64,000 nucleotides of DNA from DASRIA01 sp035650255. GTDB taxonomy: Bacteria > Actinomycetota > Thermoleophilia > Solirubrobacterales > JBBDJG01. The notes beneath the pieces were generated by a model. The model was given only the letters and a program-made list of their open reading frames with translations. It did no database searches and was not told the origin of the DNA. Positions 40,902 through 49,312 of this stretch are shown in pieces. Location: assembly GCA_035650255.1 (NCBI GenBank), contig DASRIA010000041.1, forward strand, positions 1 to 64,000, written 5' to 3'. The first letter of the stretch is position 1, and each line of letters begins with the position of its first letter. Position numbers and translations under genes: made by a program.

Positions 40902-41702
40902 ATGGAAAAGAGCGCGGCACCCACCATCACGATCGTCACGCCTTGCCTGAACGGCGCCGCGACGCTGCCGCTGGCGCTCGCGAGCGTGCGCGAGCAGGAC
41001 TACCCGGGGCAGGTCGAGCACCTCGTGATCGACGGCGGGTCCACGGACGGCACGCTCGAGATCCTCGAGTCGGCACCCGGCGTGCGGTACATCTCGGAAC
41101 CCGACCGCGGGCTCTCGGACGCGGTCAACAAGGGCTTCCGGATGGCGCAGGGAGAGGTCGTCGGCTGGCTGAACGCCGACGACGTCTACCTGCCCGGCGC
41201 GCTGGAGCGCGCGGGCGCGGCCTTTGCCGCCGACCCCGACGCGCTCTGGGCGACCGGCACCTGCCTGATCCTGGACGGCGACGGCCAGGAGATCCGGCAC
41301 GCGGTGACCGCCTACAAGTCGTTCTTCATGCGCCGCTACAGCTTCCGGCTGCACCTGGTGCAGAACTTCGTCGCGTGCCCGTCGACGTTCGTCCGCCGCA
41401 GCGCGTTCGACCAGGTGGGCCTGCTCGACGAGCGCTTCAAGTACTCGATGGACTACGACCTGTGGCTGCGGCTGGGCCGGCTGCGCCCCCCGGTGGTGAT
41501 CGACGCGCCGCTGGCGGGCTTCCGGATGGCCGAGGGGTCGCTCAGCATGTCCGGGTTCGAGAGCCAGTTCGCCGAGCACGCGCAGAACGCCCGCGAGCAC
41601 GGTGCCGGCCATCCCGTCGCGGTCGCGGCAAACCGGGTCGCGAGCGCGCTGATCGTGGCCATCTATCGGATGCTGCGCCGCCTGCGCAGCCGCCGATCGT
41701 GA
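40902..41702 (+). CDS. glycosyltransferase family 2
   Basis: The 266-residue protein has ITIVTPCLNGAATLPLALAS, VIDGGSTDGTLEIL, YISEPDRGLSDAVNKGF and VGWLNADDVYLPGAL (metal site). The GGSTDGT...SEPDxGxxDAxNKG order is the WcaA/PgaC-like subgroup that builds exopolysaccharides. It starts 5 bases after the preceding GT2 stop. No membrane segment. Donor unknown. Confidence 0.87.
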   Translation: MEKSAAPTITIVTPCLNGAATLPLALASVREQDYPGQVEHLVIDGGSTDGTLEILESAPGVRYISEPDRGLSDAVNKGFRMAQGEVVGWLNADDVYLPGALERAGAAFAADPDALWATGTCLILDGDGQEIRHAVTAYKSFFMRRYSFRLHLVQNFVACPSTFVRRSAFDQVGLLDERFKYSMDYDLWLRLGRLRPPVVIDAPLAGFRMAEGSLSMSGFESQFAEHAQNAREHGAGHPVAVAANRVASALIVAIYRMLRRLRSRRS

Positions 41703-41710
41703 TCCGTACC

Positions 41711-41716
41711 TAGAGT
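41711..41716 (+). promoter_or_regulatory. putative -10 hexamer TAGAGT
   Basis: TAGAGT directly abuts the ATG at 41717 and lies 6 bases before an in-frame GTG at 41723. If transcription is leaderless, as for other genes here, the GTG is the true start. Confidence 0.45.
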
Positions 41717-42709
41717 ATGGGCGTGGGCGACCGCAGGGCATTGATAACCGGGGTCGGGGGACAGGACGGCTCCTATCTCGCGGAGCTGCTGCTGGAGCAG
41801 GGCTACGACGTGTTCGGGACGGTCCGCTCCGGCTCGGCGGCCGACTATCCGAACCTGGCCGCCGTGTGCGACCAGGTGCAGGTGATCGAGGCGGACGTGC
41901 TCGACCAGGACTCGATGGTGCGGGCCCTGCGGGCCTGCGCGCCCGGCGAGGTCTACAACCTCGCCTCGGTCTCGTTCGTCCCGGCTTCCTGGGACCAGCC
42001 CGCGCTGACCGCCGAGTTCGCGGCCGTCGGCGTGACCGTGATCCTCGAGGCGATCCGCGAGGTCGACGCTGCGACGCGCTTCTACCAGGCATCGTCGAGC
42101 GAGATCTTCGGCGAGCCGGCCGAGTCACCGCAGAGCTCCGACACTCCGCTCTCGCCGCTCACCCCGTACGGCGTCGCAAAGGCCTACGGCCACTTCATCA
42201 CGCGCAGCTACCGGCGCCGCTACGGCCTGCACGCCTCCACGGGCATCCTCTACAACCACGAGTCGCCGCGGCGGCCACTCGAGTTCGTCACCCGCAAGAT
42301 CACCCACGGGGCCGCGAGCATCAGCCTCGGCCTGCAGCAGGAGCTGTCGCTGGGCGACCTCGACGCGCGGCGCGACTGGGGCTACGCACCGGACTACGTG
42401 CGCGCGATGTGGCTGATGGTGCAGCAGGACGTGCCGGACGACTACGTGGTGGCGACGGGAGAGGCGCACAGCGTCCGCGAGCTGGTCGAGGCGGCGTTCG
42501 GCCACGTGGGGCTCGACTGGCGCGAGCACGTCGTCACGGACAGCTCGCTGAAGCGCGGCAAGGCCGAGCTGCACAACCTGATCGGGGATGCCTCGAAAGC
42601 GCAGCGGCAGCTGGGCTGGACGCCGACGCTCGGCTTCGAGGAGCTGGTGCAGACGATGGTCGAGGCGGACGTCGCGACCCTGCGACGACAAGCGCGCCCA
42701 ATAGCATGA
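41717..42709 (+). CDS. GDP-mannose 4,6-dehydratase family protein, first paralogue
   Basis: The 330-residue SDR (or 328 from GTG 41723) has ALITGVGGQDGSYLAELLLEQG, YNLASVSFVPASWDQP, QASSSEIFG (catalytic SSxE), TPYGVAKAYGHF (YxxxK) and YNHESPRRPLEFVTRKIT, all Gmd hallmarks. It differs from the neighbour downstream by an unusual NAD-loop/substrate segment (VRSGSAADYPNLA instead of VRRSSSFNTDRI) and is shorter, so it may use a different nucleotide sugar or be a diverged duplicate. It shares ATGA with the second gmd. Confidence 0.85.
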   Translation: MGVGDRRALITGVGGQDGSYLAELLLEQGYDVFGTVRSGSAADYPNLAAVCDQVQVIEADVLDQDSMVRALRACAPGEVYNLASVSFVPASWDQPALTAEFAAVGVTVILEAIREVDAATRFYQASSSEIFGEPAESPQSSDTPLSPLTPYGVAKAYGHFITRSYRRRYGLHASTGILYNHESPRRPLEFVTRKITHGAASISLGLQQELSLGDLDARRDWGYAPDYVRAMWLMVQQDVPDDYVVATGEAHSVRELVEAAFGHVGLDWREHVVTDSSLKRGKAELHNLIGDASKAQRQLGWTPTLGFEELVQTMVEADVATLRRQARPIA

Positions 42710-43734
42710 CGCGGATGCGCAAGGCGCTCGTGACCGGGATCACCGGCCAGGACGGCTCCTACCTCGCGGAGCTGCTGCTGGAGAAGGGCTACGAGGTGCA
42801 CGGGATCGTGCGCCGCTCCTCCAGCTTCAACACCGACCGCATCGACCACCTGTACCACGACCCCCACGAGCAGGGCGTGCGCCTGTTCACCCACTACGGC
42901 GACCTCGGTGACCCGGTCTCGCTCGCGAAGCTGCTGTACGAGGTGCAGCCCGACGAGGTCTATCACCTCGGCGCCCAGAGCCACGTCCGCGTGTCGTTCG
43001 ACATCCCCGAGTACACGTTCGACGTCACGGCCGGGGGCACGCTGCGCATCCTGGAGGCGATGCGGGAGTCCGGCCTCGAGGCGCGCTTCTACCAGGCCTC
43101 CTCCTCGGAGATGTTCGGCGCCGCCCCGGCGCCGCAGTCGGAGGCGACGACCTTCCACCCCCGCAGCCCGTACGCGGTGTCGAAGGTCGCCGCGTACTGG
43201 GCGGTGGTGAACTACCGCGAGGCGTACGGCATGTTCGCCGCCAACGGGATCCTCTTCAACCACGAGTCGCCGCGCCGCGGCGAGACCTTCGTGACGCGCA
43301 AGATCACGCGCGCGGTGGCGCGGATCAAGGCCGGCCTCCAGAGCAAGCTCTACCTCGGCAACCTCGACGCGAAGCGCGACTGGGGATACGCCCGCGACTA
43401 CGTCGAGGCGATGTGGCTGATGCTCCAGGCCGACGAGCCCGACGACTTCGTGATCGCGACCGGCACCAGCCACAGCGTGCGCGAGTTCCTGGAGGCGTCG
43501 TTCGAGCGCGCCGGCCTCGATTGGGAGCCGCACGTCGAGATCGACCCGCGGTACTTCCGCCCCTCCGAGGTGGACGACCTGCGTGGCGACCCTTCGAAAG
43601 CGCGCGAGCGGCTCGGCTGGGAGCCGAAGGTGGGCTTCGACGAGCTGGTGGCGATCATGGTGGACGCCGACGTCGCCGCGCTCGAAGAGCAGCTTGCAGG
43701 AAGGGTGACTCGATACAGTCACGAGGGAACGTGA
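42706..43734 (+). CDS. gmd: GDP-mannose 4,6-dehydratase
   Basis: The 342-residue protein is a canonical Gmd: LVTGITGQDGSYLAELLLEKGYEVHG, RRSSSFNTDRIDHLY, HLGAQSHVRVSF, QASSSEMFG with the catalytic Ser/Glu, SPYAVSKVAAYW (YxxxK), NHESPRRGETFVTRKITRAVA and a DPRYFRPSEVDDLRGD tail. It makes GDP-4-keto-6-deoxymannose from GDP-mannose. It overlaps both neighbours (ATGA upstream, GTGA downstream) in a gmd-gmd-fcl operon. Confidence 0.96.
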   Translation: MTRMRKALVTGITGQDGSYLAELLLEKGYEVHGIVRRSSSFNTDRIDHLYHDPHEQGVRLFTHYGDLGDPVSLAKLLYEVQPDEVYHLGAQSHVRVSFDIPEYTFDVTAGGTLRILEAMRESGLEARFYQASSSEMFGAAPAPQSEATTFHPRSPYAVSKVAAYWAVVNYREAYGMFAANGILFNHESPRRGETFVTRKITRAVARIKAGLQSKLYLGNLDAKRDWGYARDYVEAMWLMLQADEPDDFVIATGTSHSVREFLEASFERAGLDWEPHVEIDPRYFRPSEVDDLRGDPSKARERLGWEPKVGFDELVAIMVDADVAALEEQLAGRVTRYSHEGT

Positions 43735-44687
43735 CCCGGCCGACCCCCCATTTCTGGCAGGGCAAGCGTGTCGTCGTGACGGGCGGCACCGGCTTTCTCG
43801 GGCGCTCCATGGTCGGGCAGCTCGAGGATCTCCAGGCGGCCGTGTCGGTGCCGACCTCGGCTGAGCACGACCTGCGCGACCCCGCCGCCACGCGGGCAGC
43901 CGTCGAGGGCGCGGACGTCGTCATCCACCTGGCCGCGCGGGTCGGCGGCATCGGCTTCAACCTGCGCAACCCGGCGCCGCTCGCCTACGACAACCTGATG
44001 ATGGGATGCAACGTCTTCGAGCAATGCCGGCTCGCGGGCGTCGGGACGCTGGTGGCTGCGTGCTCGGTGTGCGGCTATCCCAAGTTCGCCCCCGTGCCCT
44101 TCTCGGAGGACGGCATCTGGGACGGCTATCCGGAGGAGTCGAACGCGCCCTACGGGCTCGCGAAGCGGATGCTGATCGTCCTGTCCGACGCCTACCGCCG
44201 GCAGTACGGCTTCAACTCGAGCGTGCCGGTGGTCGCCAATCTCTACGGGCCGTACGACAACTTCGACCTCGAGGACTCGCACGTGATCGCCGCGATGATC
44301 CGCAAGTTCGTCGAGGCGGCCGACAGCGGCGAGCGGCAAGTGGTCCTGTGGGGCACCGGCAGCCCCAGCCGCGAGTTCCTCTACGTCGACGACGCCGCCC
44401 GCGCCCTGATCCTGATGGCCGAGCGCTACGACAGCTCCGAGCCGGTGAACATCGGCACGGGGCGCGAGACGACGATCAAGGAGCTGGCCGAGACCTTGGC
44501 CGCCGTGACGGGCTTCGAGGGAGACATCGTGTGGGACTCGAGCCGGCCCGACGGCCAGCCGCGGCGCGCACTCGACGTCTCGCGCGCACGGGAGCGGTTC
44601 GGCTTCGAGGCGGAGGTCGGCCTCGCGACCGGGCTCCGCGAGACGGTCGCCTTCTACCGCAGTCAGTACGCGGCGGCGGCCACCTAG
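43731..44687 (+). CDS. fcl: GDP-L-fucose synthase
   Basis: The 318-residue SDR starts at the GTG at 43731 (GTGA, with GAGGGA just upstream). It shows VVVTGGTGFLGRSM, HLAARVGGIGFNLRNPAPLAYDNLMMG, ACSVCGYPK, ESNAPYGLAKRM (YxxxK), VANLYGPYDNFDLEDSHVIAAMIRKF and GTGSPSREFLYVDD. This is the GDP-fucose synthase (WcaG/Fcl) pattern: 3,5-epimerisation and 4-reduction of GDP-4-keto-6-deoxymannose. So GDP-L-fucose, or a close relative, is probably a donor for this polysaccharide. Ends CTAG-to-CTAG with the convergent GT4. Confidence 0.93.
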   Translation: MTRPTPHFWQGKRVVVTGGTGFLGRSMVGQLEDLQAAVSVPTSAEHDLRDPAATRAAVEGADVVIHLAARVGGIGFNLRNPAPLAYDNLMMGCNVFEQCRLAGVGTLVAACSVCGYPKFAPVPFSEDGIWDGYPEESNAPYGLAKRMLIVLSDAYRRQYGFNSSVPVVANLYGPYDNFDLEDSHVIAAMIRKFVEAADSGERQVVLWGTGSPSREFLYVDDAARALILMAERYDSSEPVNIGTGRETTIKELAETLAAVTGFEGDIVWDSSRPDGQPRRALDVSRARERFGFEAEVGLATGLRETVAFYRSQYAAAAT

Positions 44688-45838
44688 CCGGCCAGCGCCC
44701 GGGCGTACGTCGCGAGCGTCTCGTCGGCGGCGCGCTCCCAGGTGAACTCCAGGCAGCGCTCCCGCCCGCGGGCGACCAGCGCCGCGCGGTGCTCCGGGCT
44801 CTCCAGCAGGCGGCGCACGGCCGCAGCGATCGCGTCCACGTCGTAGGGATCGAACAGCTCGGCGGCGTCGCCGGCCACCTCGGGCAGCGCGCTCACCCCG
44901 GAGCAGGCGACCGGCACCCCGCGCCGCATCGCCTCCAGCACCGGCATGCCGAATCCCTCCATCAGGCTCGTGAACACGAACACCTCCGCCGTGGCGTAGA
45001 GGCCCTCGAGGTCGCTGTCGTCGATCCAGCCCGTGAACGCCACGCGGTCACCGATGCCGAGCGCGGCAGCGCGCTCCCGCAGCGCCTCCTGGTCGAGCCC
45101 GCCGTGGCCGACCAGCACCAGCATCTCGGGGCGGTCGCGCGCCACCTGCGAGAACGCGGCCAGCAGGCGGTCGAGGTTCTTGTGGCGCAGCGCCGACGAG
45201 ACGGTCAGGACGAGCGGATGGCCGTCGACCCCGAACCGCTCGCGCACCTCCGGCGCGGGAGTCGGGGCGGCGCTCTGCTTCATGCCGAAGCCGAGGTGGA
45301 CGACGTCGATCTTCGCCGGGTCGATGCCGAGCGTCCCGGCGACGTCGCGCTTGCCGGCGTGGGAGATCGCGATCACGCGCTGCGCCCGCCGCGCGCCCGC
45401 GGGCACGACCGCGCGCAGCCCCCACCGGCTGGCCCGCGGGAAGGTCTCGGGGAAGTGGTGGTAGATCACGTCCAGCACCGACACCACCGACGGGACCGGG
45501 CAGAAGATCGGCGTGGTGGTGCCGAGGCTGTGCAGCAGGCCGACGCCGTCGCGGCGCACGCGCGCCGGCAGCCACGTCATCTCGGCCGCCACGCGCAGCG
45601 GCTTCACGCGCGAGCGCACGGGGCTCACGACGAAGCGCATCCCGTCCGCCCACGGCTCGCCGCGCAGCGACTCGACGGCCTCCGGCCCCACGTATGCGAC
45701 CAGCTCGAGGTCCGGGCGCTTGGCGCGCAGCGCCGGGATCAGGTTGCGCGCGTAGATCTCCGACCCGCCCACCTCGCCCGGGACGAGATACAGCAGGTTG
45801 AGCCCCAGCCGGGGAAGCGCGCCTGCGGCCTGCACCAC
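44684..45838 (-). CDS. glycosyltransferase family 4 (mannosyltransferase-like)
   Basis: The 384-residue GT-B protein has LNLLYLVPGEVGGSEIYARNL, SLGTTTPIFCPVPSVVSVLDVIYHHFPE, AISHAGKRDVAGTLGI, VHLGFGM, LTVSSALRHKNLDRLLAAF and SLMEGFGMPVLEAMRRGVPVACS (E-x7-E). The DVIYHHFPE and HKNLDRLL motifs are those of the WbaZ/MtfB mannosyltransferase group. Two GTG codons stand in tandem (45838 and 45835); the TAGCCT hexamer at 45843-45848 would favour the second if the transcript is leaderless. Confidence 0.88.
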   Translation of the reverse strand: MVQAAGALPRLGLNLLYLVPGEVGGSEIYARNLIPALRAKRPDLELVAYVGPEAVESLRGEPWADGMRFVVSPVRSRVKPLRVAAEMTWLPARVRRDGVGLLHSLGTTTPIFCPVPSVVSVLDVIYHHFPETFPRASRWGLRAVVPAGARRAQRVIAISHAGKRDVAGTLGIDPAKIDVVHLGFGMKQSAAPTPAPEVRERFGVDGHPLVLTVSSALRHKNLDRLLAAFSQVARDRPEMLVLVGHGGLDQEALRERAAALGIGDRVAFTGWIDDSDLEGLYATAEVFVFTSLMEGFGMPVLEAMRRGVPVACSGVSALPEVAGDAAELFDPYDVDAIAAAVRRLLESPEHRAALVARGRERCLEFTWERAADETLATYARALAG

Positions 45839-45856
45839 CGAGAGGCTAGCTCTCGG
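45838..45856 (-). promoter_or_regulatory. hairpin enclosing a -10-like TAGCCT and a stop codon
   Basis: CCGAGAG (45838-45844) and CTCTCGG (45850-45856) form a 7-base stem around GCTAG. On the minus strand this contains the TAG stop of the DUF2304 gene, which is also the first three bases of TAGCCT, a -10-like box for the GT4 gene. It may act as terminator, promoter or both. Confidence 0.4.
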
Positions 45857-46253
45857 CCCGCGTGACGAGCTCGGGCGCGCTCTCCTCCTGCTGCGACGCC
45901 GCCGCGGCCTCGTTCAGCTCGCGCACCTCGCGGTCGAGGCGCGCGAGGTCCTGGGCCAGGACCTTGGTCTCGTTCGAGAGCCGCGAGATCGCGATCGAGA
46001 AGTGGAGCAGCAGCAAGAGGACGAACGCGAACGCGATCATGAACAGCGCGTTCGGCGGATAGACGATGCCGAGCGTGTCCGCGATGATCTCGAGCAGGCC
46101 CGTCCAGGACGCGAGGACCAGCAGCACGATCGAGCTCAGCAGCCACAGCAGCGCATAGCGCTCGATCAGCCGGCGGCGCCGCAGCAGCTCGAAGATCACG
46201 AGGAACAGCAGCCCGCTCGCGGCGATCGCGAAGATCTGGAGCTTCACCGCCAT
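45846..46253 (-). CDS. DUF2304 small membrane protein
   Basis: The 135-residue protein has three hydrophobic segments (about residues 3-22, 33-60 and 65-90) with RRRLIERYALLWLLSSIVLL between the first two, and an acidic coiled-coil tail (LDREVRELNEAAAASQQEE). This is the DUF2304 pattern. Members nearly always lie next to a polyprenyl-phosphate glycosyltransferase of the GT2 type, as here (46279-47070), and are thought to help transfer of the sugar to or across the membrane; the mechanism is not established. Confidence 0.87.
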   Translation of the reverse strand: MAVKLQIFAIAASGLLFLVIFELLRRRRLIERYALLWLLSSIVLLVLASWTGLLEIIADTLGIVYPPNALFMIAFAFVLLLLLHFSIAISRLSNETKVLAQDLARLDREVRELNEAAAASQQEESAPELVTRAES

Positions 46254-46278
46254 CAGGCGGCCATTCCCGGCAGGACCA

Positions 46279-47070
46279 CTAGATGCCCCGCTCCGCGGTG
46301 ACCGGCGCCTCCGCGCCCGCCTCCGGCACCGGCCGGCGGCGGAACAGCCCCACGATGATCGCCAGGAACACCTTGATCATGTAGTAGATCGACTCGCCCG
46401 ACGTGATCGATGAGCGGCCGTCGCGGCGCGGGTGCATCCGCACCGGCACCTCCTTCATGCGCAGCCGGTGCGCGTGCACCATCAATATGGCCTCGACTTC
46501 GGGGTAGTCATGAGGGTAATCCCGCGCGAACAGCTCGATCGCGCGGCGGTTGCACAGGCGGAAGCCGGACGTCGGGTCGGTGATGCGCTGCCCGCAGATC
46601 GCCGACAGCACGACCGAGAACAGGCGGATCCCGATCCGGCGCCCGAGCGGCGCGCGATAGCCGGAGTCCTCCAGGAAGCGCGAGCCGGCCGCCATGTCGA
46701 CGCCGTTCGAGGCCATCGCCGCGACCAGGTTGAGGATCTCCTCCGGATCGTGCTGGCCGTCGCCGTCCACCTGCACCGCGGTGCCGTACCCGCACCGGAA
46801 CGCATGGCGGAAGCCGGACTGCATCGCGCCGCCGATGCCGAGGTTGAACGGGTGGACGATCACGTCCGCGCCCGCCTCGGCCGCGTGGCGCGCGGTCGCG
46901 TCCGTGGACCCGTCGTCCACCACCAGCACGTCGAAGTCCGGGCACTGGCTGCGGATCGAACGCACGACCCACTGGATCGTGCCCTCCTCGTTGTACGCGG
47001 GGACGATCGCGAGCTTGCGCGAGATCCGCGGCTCGTCGATCAGGTTGGAGTGCACTTGGACGGCATCCAT
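46279..47070 (-). CDS. GT2 polyprenyl-phosphate glycosyltransferase (DPM1-like)
   Basis: The 263-residue protein has LAIVPAYNEEGTIQWVV, VLVVDDGSTDATA, HPFNLGIGGAMQSGFRHA, VQVDGDGQHDPEEI (DxD plus QHDP) and the TDPTSGFRLCNRRAIEL segment, all typical of dolichol/undecaprenyl-phosphate mannose-type synthases. It lacks membrane helices of its own apart from a C-terminal hydrophobic stretch (YYMIKVFLAIIVGLF). With the DUF2304 protein 25 bases downstream it probably makes a polyprenyl-phosphate sugar used by the membrane GT-C-like enzymes at 49.9-53.8 kb. Confidence 0.9.
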   Translation of the reverse strand: MDAVQVHSNLIDEPRISRKLAIVPAYNEEGTIQWVVRSIRSQCPDFDVLVVDDGSTDATARHAAEAGADVIVHPFNLGIGGAMQSGFRHAFRCGYGTAVQVDGDGQHDPEEILNLVAAMASNGVDMAAGSRFLEDSGYRAPLGRRIGIRLFSVVLSAICGQRITDPTSGFRLCNRRAIELFARDYPHDYPEVEAILMVHAHRLRMKEVPVRMHPRRDGRSSITSGESIYYMIKVFLAIIVGLFRRRPVPEAGAEAPVTAERGI

Positions 47071-47094
47071 GGCGCGCTCGTCAGGGTAGTGGTC

Positions 47095-48417
47095 TCATTC
47101 GACGTGATTGAAACACCTCGCGGGCGCGGGCGATGCGCTGTCGCCCTCCGGAAACGGCAGCTCGCGCGTGGAGCCGGGCGGTTCGAAGAGCTGCTCGATG
47201 TGCCCGCTGTCGGCAGTGCGCGGCAGCGGATGGCGGTTGGCGTATGCGATCGCATCCTCCGCCGATCCAAAGCCCACCAGGCCCGGCGGGATGCGGATTC
47301 CGGCCCGCGCGGCGCGGTCGGCCAGCCGGCTGCCCAGCAGGCGCCGGGCGGCGCCGATCGCGATGCGCCCCAGCGACCGGCCGCCGCTCCAGGCGCGCAG
47401 CAGCGCGCCGAACAGCCCCAGCGCCGCGTCGTAGCGCGCCCGCGGCGCGCCGACCCAGCCGTTGTCGCGCAGCACGCCGAGCATCTCGCGCCGCAGGGCC
47501 GGGCTCTCGATCTGCGAGAAGTCCTCCAGGATCGCCGCCATGTAGGCCCGCGGGTCGACCTCGGGGAACTTCCCGGAGCCGCTCTCCGCCTTCACGAAGC
47601 AGTACTCGTGGAAGATCGCGTTCCTGATCGTCTGGAACTGCGGGACCGGCGCCGCGTAGTTCATCTGCGTCTCCCCGAGCTGGGATGCGAAGTCGAGCCG
47701 GTCCGGCGAGTCCTCGCCGCGCGCGTAACTCGCGCCCTGGCTGCGGCTCATCGAGAACTGCACGATCAGCGGCTTGTCGTAGTAGACGATCGAGTCGACC
47801 GTGTCGAGGCACCTGTACGTGAAGCAGAAGTCCGGCGAGATCGAGCCGAAGACCGCGCCGAAGCGGCTCGCCACCGCGTCCAGGACGGCGCGCGGCGCGA
47901 TCGAGTTCAGCATGCGCGGCAGCGGCGGCCGGATCACGCCGCGCGACGACAGGTACAGGAGGTGGCGCGCATCGACCTCGAACAGCTTCCCCGTCCAGGG
48001 GAAGAGCTGCAGGCCGGCCGGCACCTCGCGGTCGTCGACCGCATCGTGGTTGTAGCTCACCACCTTGTCCGGCACGCGGCGCACGGCGCTCAGCAGGCGC
48101 GGCAGCTCGCCGTCCTTGAACGCCATGCGGTCGGTCAGGTACGCGAAGTGCGTCGCGTTCGACGCGCCCAGCGCGGCGTCGAGCGCCCACGCCCAGTGGG
48201 CGGGCATCGGCAGCGGCTCGGGCGGACGCACGTACCGGACCCGCTCCAGCGCGCAGAAGTCGCGCGCGGCGTCGCGCGCGTCCGGGTCGGTGGAGTTGTC
48301 TGACACGAGCACGTTCACGTCGGGGCCCGCCTGCCGGAGGATCGAGCGCACGGACACCGCGAGGGTCTCCGGGCGGTTGCGAGTCGGTACGACGATCGTG
48401 GCGGACTGAAAGGTCAT
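47095..48417 (-). CDS. GT2-fold glycosyltransferase, long C-terminal extension
   Basis: The 440-residue protein starts TIVVPTRNRPETLAVSVRS and VLVSDNSTDPDARD, and has THFAYLTDRMAFKDG where GT2 enzymes have their DxD; here it reads TDRM, so metal binding may differ. The remaining 300 residues are not a familiar domain, though they include VSYNHDAVDD and KPLIVQFSMSRSQGASYARG. It is probably a glycosyltransferase of a family related to the GT2 at 39739, which shares the same N-terminus and the IxxxSxGxSY-like segment. Downstream of two unlinked minus-strand genes; no overlap with neighbours. Confidence 0.75.
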   Translation of the reverse strand: MTFQSATIVVPTRNRPETLAVSVRSILRQAGPDVNVLVSDNSTDPDARDAARDFCALERVRYVRPPEPLPMPAHWAWALDAALGASNATHFAYLTDRMAFKDGELPRLLSAVRRVPDKVVSYNHDAVDDREVPAGLQLFPWTGKLFEVDARHLLYLSSRGVIRPPLPRMLNSIAPRAVLDAVASRFGAVFGSISPDFCFTYRCLDTVDSIVYYDKPLIVQFSMSRSQGASYARGEDSPDRLDFASQLGETQMNYAAPVPQFQTIRNAIFHEYCFVKAESGSGKFPEVDPRAYMAAILEDFSQIESPALRREMLGVLRDNGWVGAPRARYDAALGLFGALLRAWSGGRSLGRIAIGAARRLLGSRLADRAARAGIRIPPGLVGFGSAEDAIAYANRHPLPRTADSGHIEQLFEPPGSTRELPFPEGDSASPAPARCFNHVE

Positions 48418-48466
48418 GCGGAGGGCGCGCGCGGGCGTACGATACCGGCCGCCCTGCGCCGCCCCT

Positions 48467-49312
48467 TCAACCCTGCGCCACGGCGGCGCGGGGGCCGATC
48501 CACGGCTGATCCGGATCCGACGTGTCGAGGGCGTCCTTTCCCCAGGCCAGCTCGAACAGGAACCGGCGGCGCTCCGGGTCCGCCGTCTCGAACTCGCGCG
48601 TGCGGTTGTCCGACACCAGCAGGTTGGGCTGGTCTCCGCGCCGGAAGGTGTTGCTCTCGTAGAACTGCTCGCGCCCGTAGGCGCGGCCGTCGCGCCCCAC
48701 CACGACCGCGTCGAGGCCCCGCTCCCACACCTGGCGCGTGATGTTGTGCCGCCCGCTCTCGAGCTTCCAGGCGTCGATCTTGCGGGTGACCCTCCCCCAG
48801 TCGAGCCGGAGCATCAGCGTGCGCGGCAGCGCGAACGCGTTCGTCCGCACGTGTGCGTTCGGGAACAGCGGGAACTGCCTTTTGCGCAGCGGCCGCGTGA
48901 CGAACGGAGCGTGCGTCGAAAAGCTCTCGTAGGAGCCCGAGGCACCCGCCAGCCCGATGCCCGGCGCGGCCAGCTGCGCAGTCAGCTTCGCCAGCCAGCC
49001 GGTGTCGCGCACGACGCTCCCCGTGTTCACGAAGCAGAGCGCCTCGGCCTCGACGCGCTGCGCGATCTCTGCGTACGTGCCGAGGTCGAGCGGCTGCGAG
49101 CCGACCTCCAGCAGCTCGGCGTGCGGCGCATCACCGGCAAGGCTCCTGCAGGCCTCCAGGACTCCGGGGTCCTGCACGTCCTTCAACGCGATCACCAGGC
49201 GATGGCCGGAGCCGGCGGGGTGCGCCCGGTAGGACGCCGCGAACTCCTCCACGGGACGCCGGCCGAGGGGGCCCCAGCAGAGGTAGGCGACGCAGACGCC
49301 GCCGCCGCTCAT
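48467..49312 (-). CDS. putative glycosyltransferase, third gene of a coupled membrane-protein operon
   Basis: From the ATG at 49312 (ATGA with the gene upstream) the protein has 281 residues. It has VCVAYLCWGPLG at the start, HRLVIALKDVQD, the ALCFVNTGSVVRDTGWLAKL segment and a GIGLAGASGSYES block. The spacing of these strands resembles GT-A fold glycosyltransferases that read surroundings for sugars, but the DxD-like motif is replaced by NTGS, so this is a tentative call. It ends the DUF2142 operon. Confidence 0.6.
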   Translation of the reverse strand: MSGGGVCVAYLCWGPLGRRPVEEFAASYRAHPAGSGHRLVIALKDVQDPGVLEACRSLAGDAPHAELLEVGSQPLDLGTYAEIAQRVEAEALCFVNTGSVVRDTGWLAKLTAQLAAPGIGLAGASGSYESFSTHAPFVTRPLRKRQFPLFPNAHVRTNAFALPRTLMLRLDWGRVTRKIDAWKLESGRHNITRQVWERGLDAVVVGRDGRAYGREQFYESNTFRRGDQPNLLVSDNRTREFETADPERRRFLFELAWGKDALDTSDPDQPWIGPRAAVAQG

